NCBI RefSeq assembly: GCF_004217185.1
Contig: NZ_SHKL01000001.1
Coordinates: 4,772,001-4,836,000, forward strand
Direction: 5' to 3'
Source: Pseudonocardia sediminis
Lineage (GTDB): Bacteria; Actinomycetota; Actinomycetes; Mycobacteriales; Pseudonocardiaceae
DNA length: 64,000 nt
Numbering within the stretch: position 1 is the first letter of the stretch; each line of letters opens with the position of its first letter. The notes beneath the pieces were generated by a model, which worked only from the letters and a program-made list of their open reading frames with translations, was not told the DNA's origin and made no database searches. This document shows positions 62,689 through 64,000 of this stretch, piece after piece. The position numbers were made by a program, and so were the translations under genes.

Positions 62689-63642
62689 ATGACGACAGAT
62701 CGGCCGATGCCCACGCAGGACGATGTGCTCGGCTACTTCGACACGCTGTCGAACTGGGGACGCTGGGGCGACGACGACGAACGCGGCACGCTGAACCACA
62801 TCACCGACGACGTCCGGCTGGCGGCGGCGCGGGTCGTGCGCCACGGCCGAAGCGTGTCGTGTGCGTGGGAGGTCTCCGTGCCGGGAGACACGGAGCGCTC
62901 GACGACGACGTGCCCGTGCGCCGCCGACATGCCGGGTGCAGAGAACATGCCGGCCGCGTTCCACGCCGACCGGAGCTGGGGCTTCTCCTCCGAGCGGCTC
63001 GGCCTCACCTTCCACGGCAACACGCTCACCCACGTCGACTCGCCCTGCCACCTCTTCTGGGACGGCCGGATGTACAACGGGCGGTCGCACTCGCTGGTCG
63101 ACCCCGAGACGGGATCGGCGTGGGCGGCCGTCACGGCGGCGGCGGACGGGATCATCACGCGCGGCGTCCTGCTGGACGTGGCAGCGGTCCGTGACGTGCC
63201 GTGGCTGGAGCCGGGCCAGGGAGTGTTCCCCGACGATCTGGAGGAGGCCGAACGTCGCCAGGGCGTGCAGGTCCGCCCCGGCGACGCGGTGCTCCTGCGG
63301 ACCGGTCACGGCCGCGCCCGGCACCAGGCCGCCGACGACGGCGGGTTCACGCAGGCCGGCTGGCACGCGTCCTGCCTGCCGTGGCTGCAGGAACGGGGTG
63401 TCGCGCTCATCGGTGCCGACACCCCGCAGGACGTGCAGCCGTCGGGCTACGACGACGTGCTGATGCCGGTGCACGCCGTGGGTCTCGTCGCGATGGGGCT
63501 GTGGCTGCTCGACAACTGCGATCTGGAGGCGTGTGCGACCACGGCCGCCGAGCTGCGCCAGTGGGACTTCCACCTCTCGGTGGCGCCGGTCCGCTTCGCC
63601 GGGACGTCCGGGAGCCCGGTCAACCCGATCGCGACGTTCTGA
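62689..63642 (+). CDS. Cyclase family protein (kynurenine formamidase-like)
   Basis: 317-residue metal-dependent hydrolase of the cyclase/KynB fold. HVDSPCH is the characteristic H-x-D-x-P-x-H metal motif, followed by GVLLDVAAVRDVPWL and TGHGRARHQ. No kynurenine pathway genes nearby, so substrate unknown. ATG 62689 (62707 also possible). Confidence 0.87.
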   Translation: MTTDRPMPTQDDVLGYFDTLSNWGRWGDDDERGTLNHITDDVRLAAARVVRHGRSVSCAWEVSVPGDTERSTTTCPCAADMPGAENMPAAFHADRSWGFSSERLGLTFHGNTLTHVDSPCHLFWDGRMYNGRSHSLVDPETGSAWAAVTAAADGIITRGVLLDVAAVRDVPWLEPGQGVFPDDLEEAERRQGVQVRPGDAVLLRTGHGRARHQAADDGGFTQAGWHASCLPWLQERGVALIGADTPQDVQPSGYDDVLMPVHAVGLVAMGLWLLDNCDLEACATTAAELRQWDFHLSVAPVRFAGTSGSPVNPIATF

Positions 63643-63666
63643 GGGCGGTCGTCGGGGAACCGGAGT

Positions 63667-64000
63667 TCAGGGCTCCGGATCGACGTAGAGGCTGCGCTTG
63701 GAGATGTACTGGACCACCCCGTCGGGCACGAGGTACCAGACCGGACGCCCGGACGTGACGCGCTCGCGGCAGTCACTGGAGGAGATCGACAGCGCCGGGA
63801 CCTCGACGAGGGTGACCGACCCGTCCGGCAGGTGCTCGTCGCCGAGTTCGTAGCCGGGGCGGGTGACGCCGACGAAGTGCGCGTAGCGGAAGAGCTCGTC
63901 GACCTTGCGCCAGGACAGGATCTGCTGCAGGGCGTCGGCGCCGGTGATGAAGAACAGCTGGTCGTCGGGCATCGCGGCGTGCAGGTCGGCGAGGGTGTCC
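63667..64000 (-). CDS. nadD: Nicotinate-nucleotide adenylyltransferase (partial, N-terminus outside)
   Basis: The C-terminal ~110 residues, read in from the right edge: LFFITGADALQQILSWRKVDELFRYAHFVGVTRPGY, and the C-terminal SISSSDCRERVTSGRPVWYLVPDGVVQYI typical of NadD with the ISST-type motif. Makes deamido-NAD from NaMN. Normally upstream of rsfS in actinobacteria. An in-frame ATG at 63972 is internal. Confidence 0.93.
   Translation of the reverse strand, partial: DTLADLHAAMPDDQLFFITGADALQQILSWRKVDELFRYAHFVGVTRPGYELGDEHLPDGSVTLVEVPALSISSSDCRERVTSGRPVWYLVPDGVVQYISKRSLYVDPEP

Overview
The window is very GC-rich, gene-dense DNA with many GTG starts, four-base ATGA/GTGA overlaps and several leaderless promoters, typical of a high-GC actinomycete. 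The gene content and order resemble Mycobacterium and Pseudonocardiaceae chromosomes (dnaJ2-hrcA, hemW, sirA-cysH-chelatase, lepA, rpsT, holA, comEC-comEA, degV, octT-gpgP-rsfS, nadD). A Pseudonocardia-like organism is my best guess; the genus is an inference.

Layout. 1-9609: heat-shock genes hrcA-dnaJ (dnaJ truncated by the window edge), a LolA-like secreted protein with an ABC exporter, a lipase, hemW, two small membrane proteins and an alpha/beta hydrolase. 9762-19877: a sulfur-assimilation island: sirA, a 62-residue zinc-ribbon protein, cysH, cysD, cysN, a sirohydrochlorin chelatase, a TauE/SafE exporter, and an aliphatic-sulfonate ABC transporter. No cysC is present and CysH has the APS-reductase cysteines, so the route is sulfate to APS to sulfite to sulfide. 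19938-26490: an FAD/NAD(P)-binding protein, a secreted guanyl RNase with its barstar inhibitor, two LLM-class oxidoreductases (one probably an alkanesulfonate monooxygenase) and an OsmC protein. Five very short reading frames of one leader-peptide family (9762, 16999, 21953 on the minus strand, 23062, 25867) lie in front of sulfur-related transcription units and look like a shared cysteine- or sulfur-responsive leader regulon.

26585-33813: an enoyl-CoA hydratase; a 44-residue His/Cys/Pro/Lys-rich peptide gene preceded by a run of perfect inverted repeats and followed, after a hairpin, by a large ABC exporter; then a DinB-like protein, a sirtuin, an oxidoreductase and a MarR regulator. The peptide-exporter unit is the best candidate for an undescribed system. 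33856-49440 is mostly housekeeping: lepA, cynS, rpsT, holA, a SAM-I riboswitch in front of thrC, comEC-comEA, degV, an FGGY kinase, octT, gpgP and rsfS.

49536-63642 is accessory DNA separating rsfS from nadD, which are adjacent in mycobacteria. It holds VapBC, a fatty-acyl/CoA catabolic module (two acyl-CoA synthetases, MaoC hydratase, SDR), a FUSC membrane protein, two methyltransferases, a DHFR-like reductase, an XRE-cupin regulator, a divergent MarR/FAD-monooxygenase pair with a palindromic operator, an MntA-HepT toxin-antitoxin pair and a cyclase-family hydrolase. nadD enters at the right edge. I saw no tRNA, rRNA, CRISPR array, transposase or phage gene.
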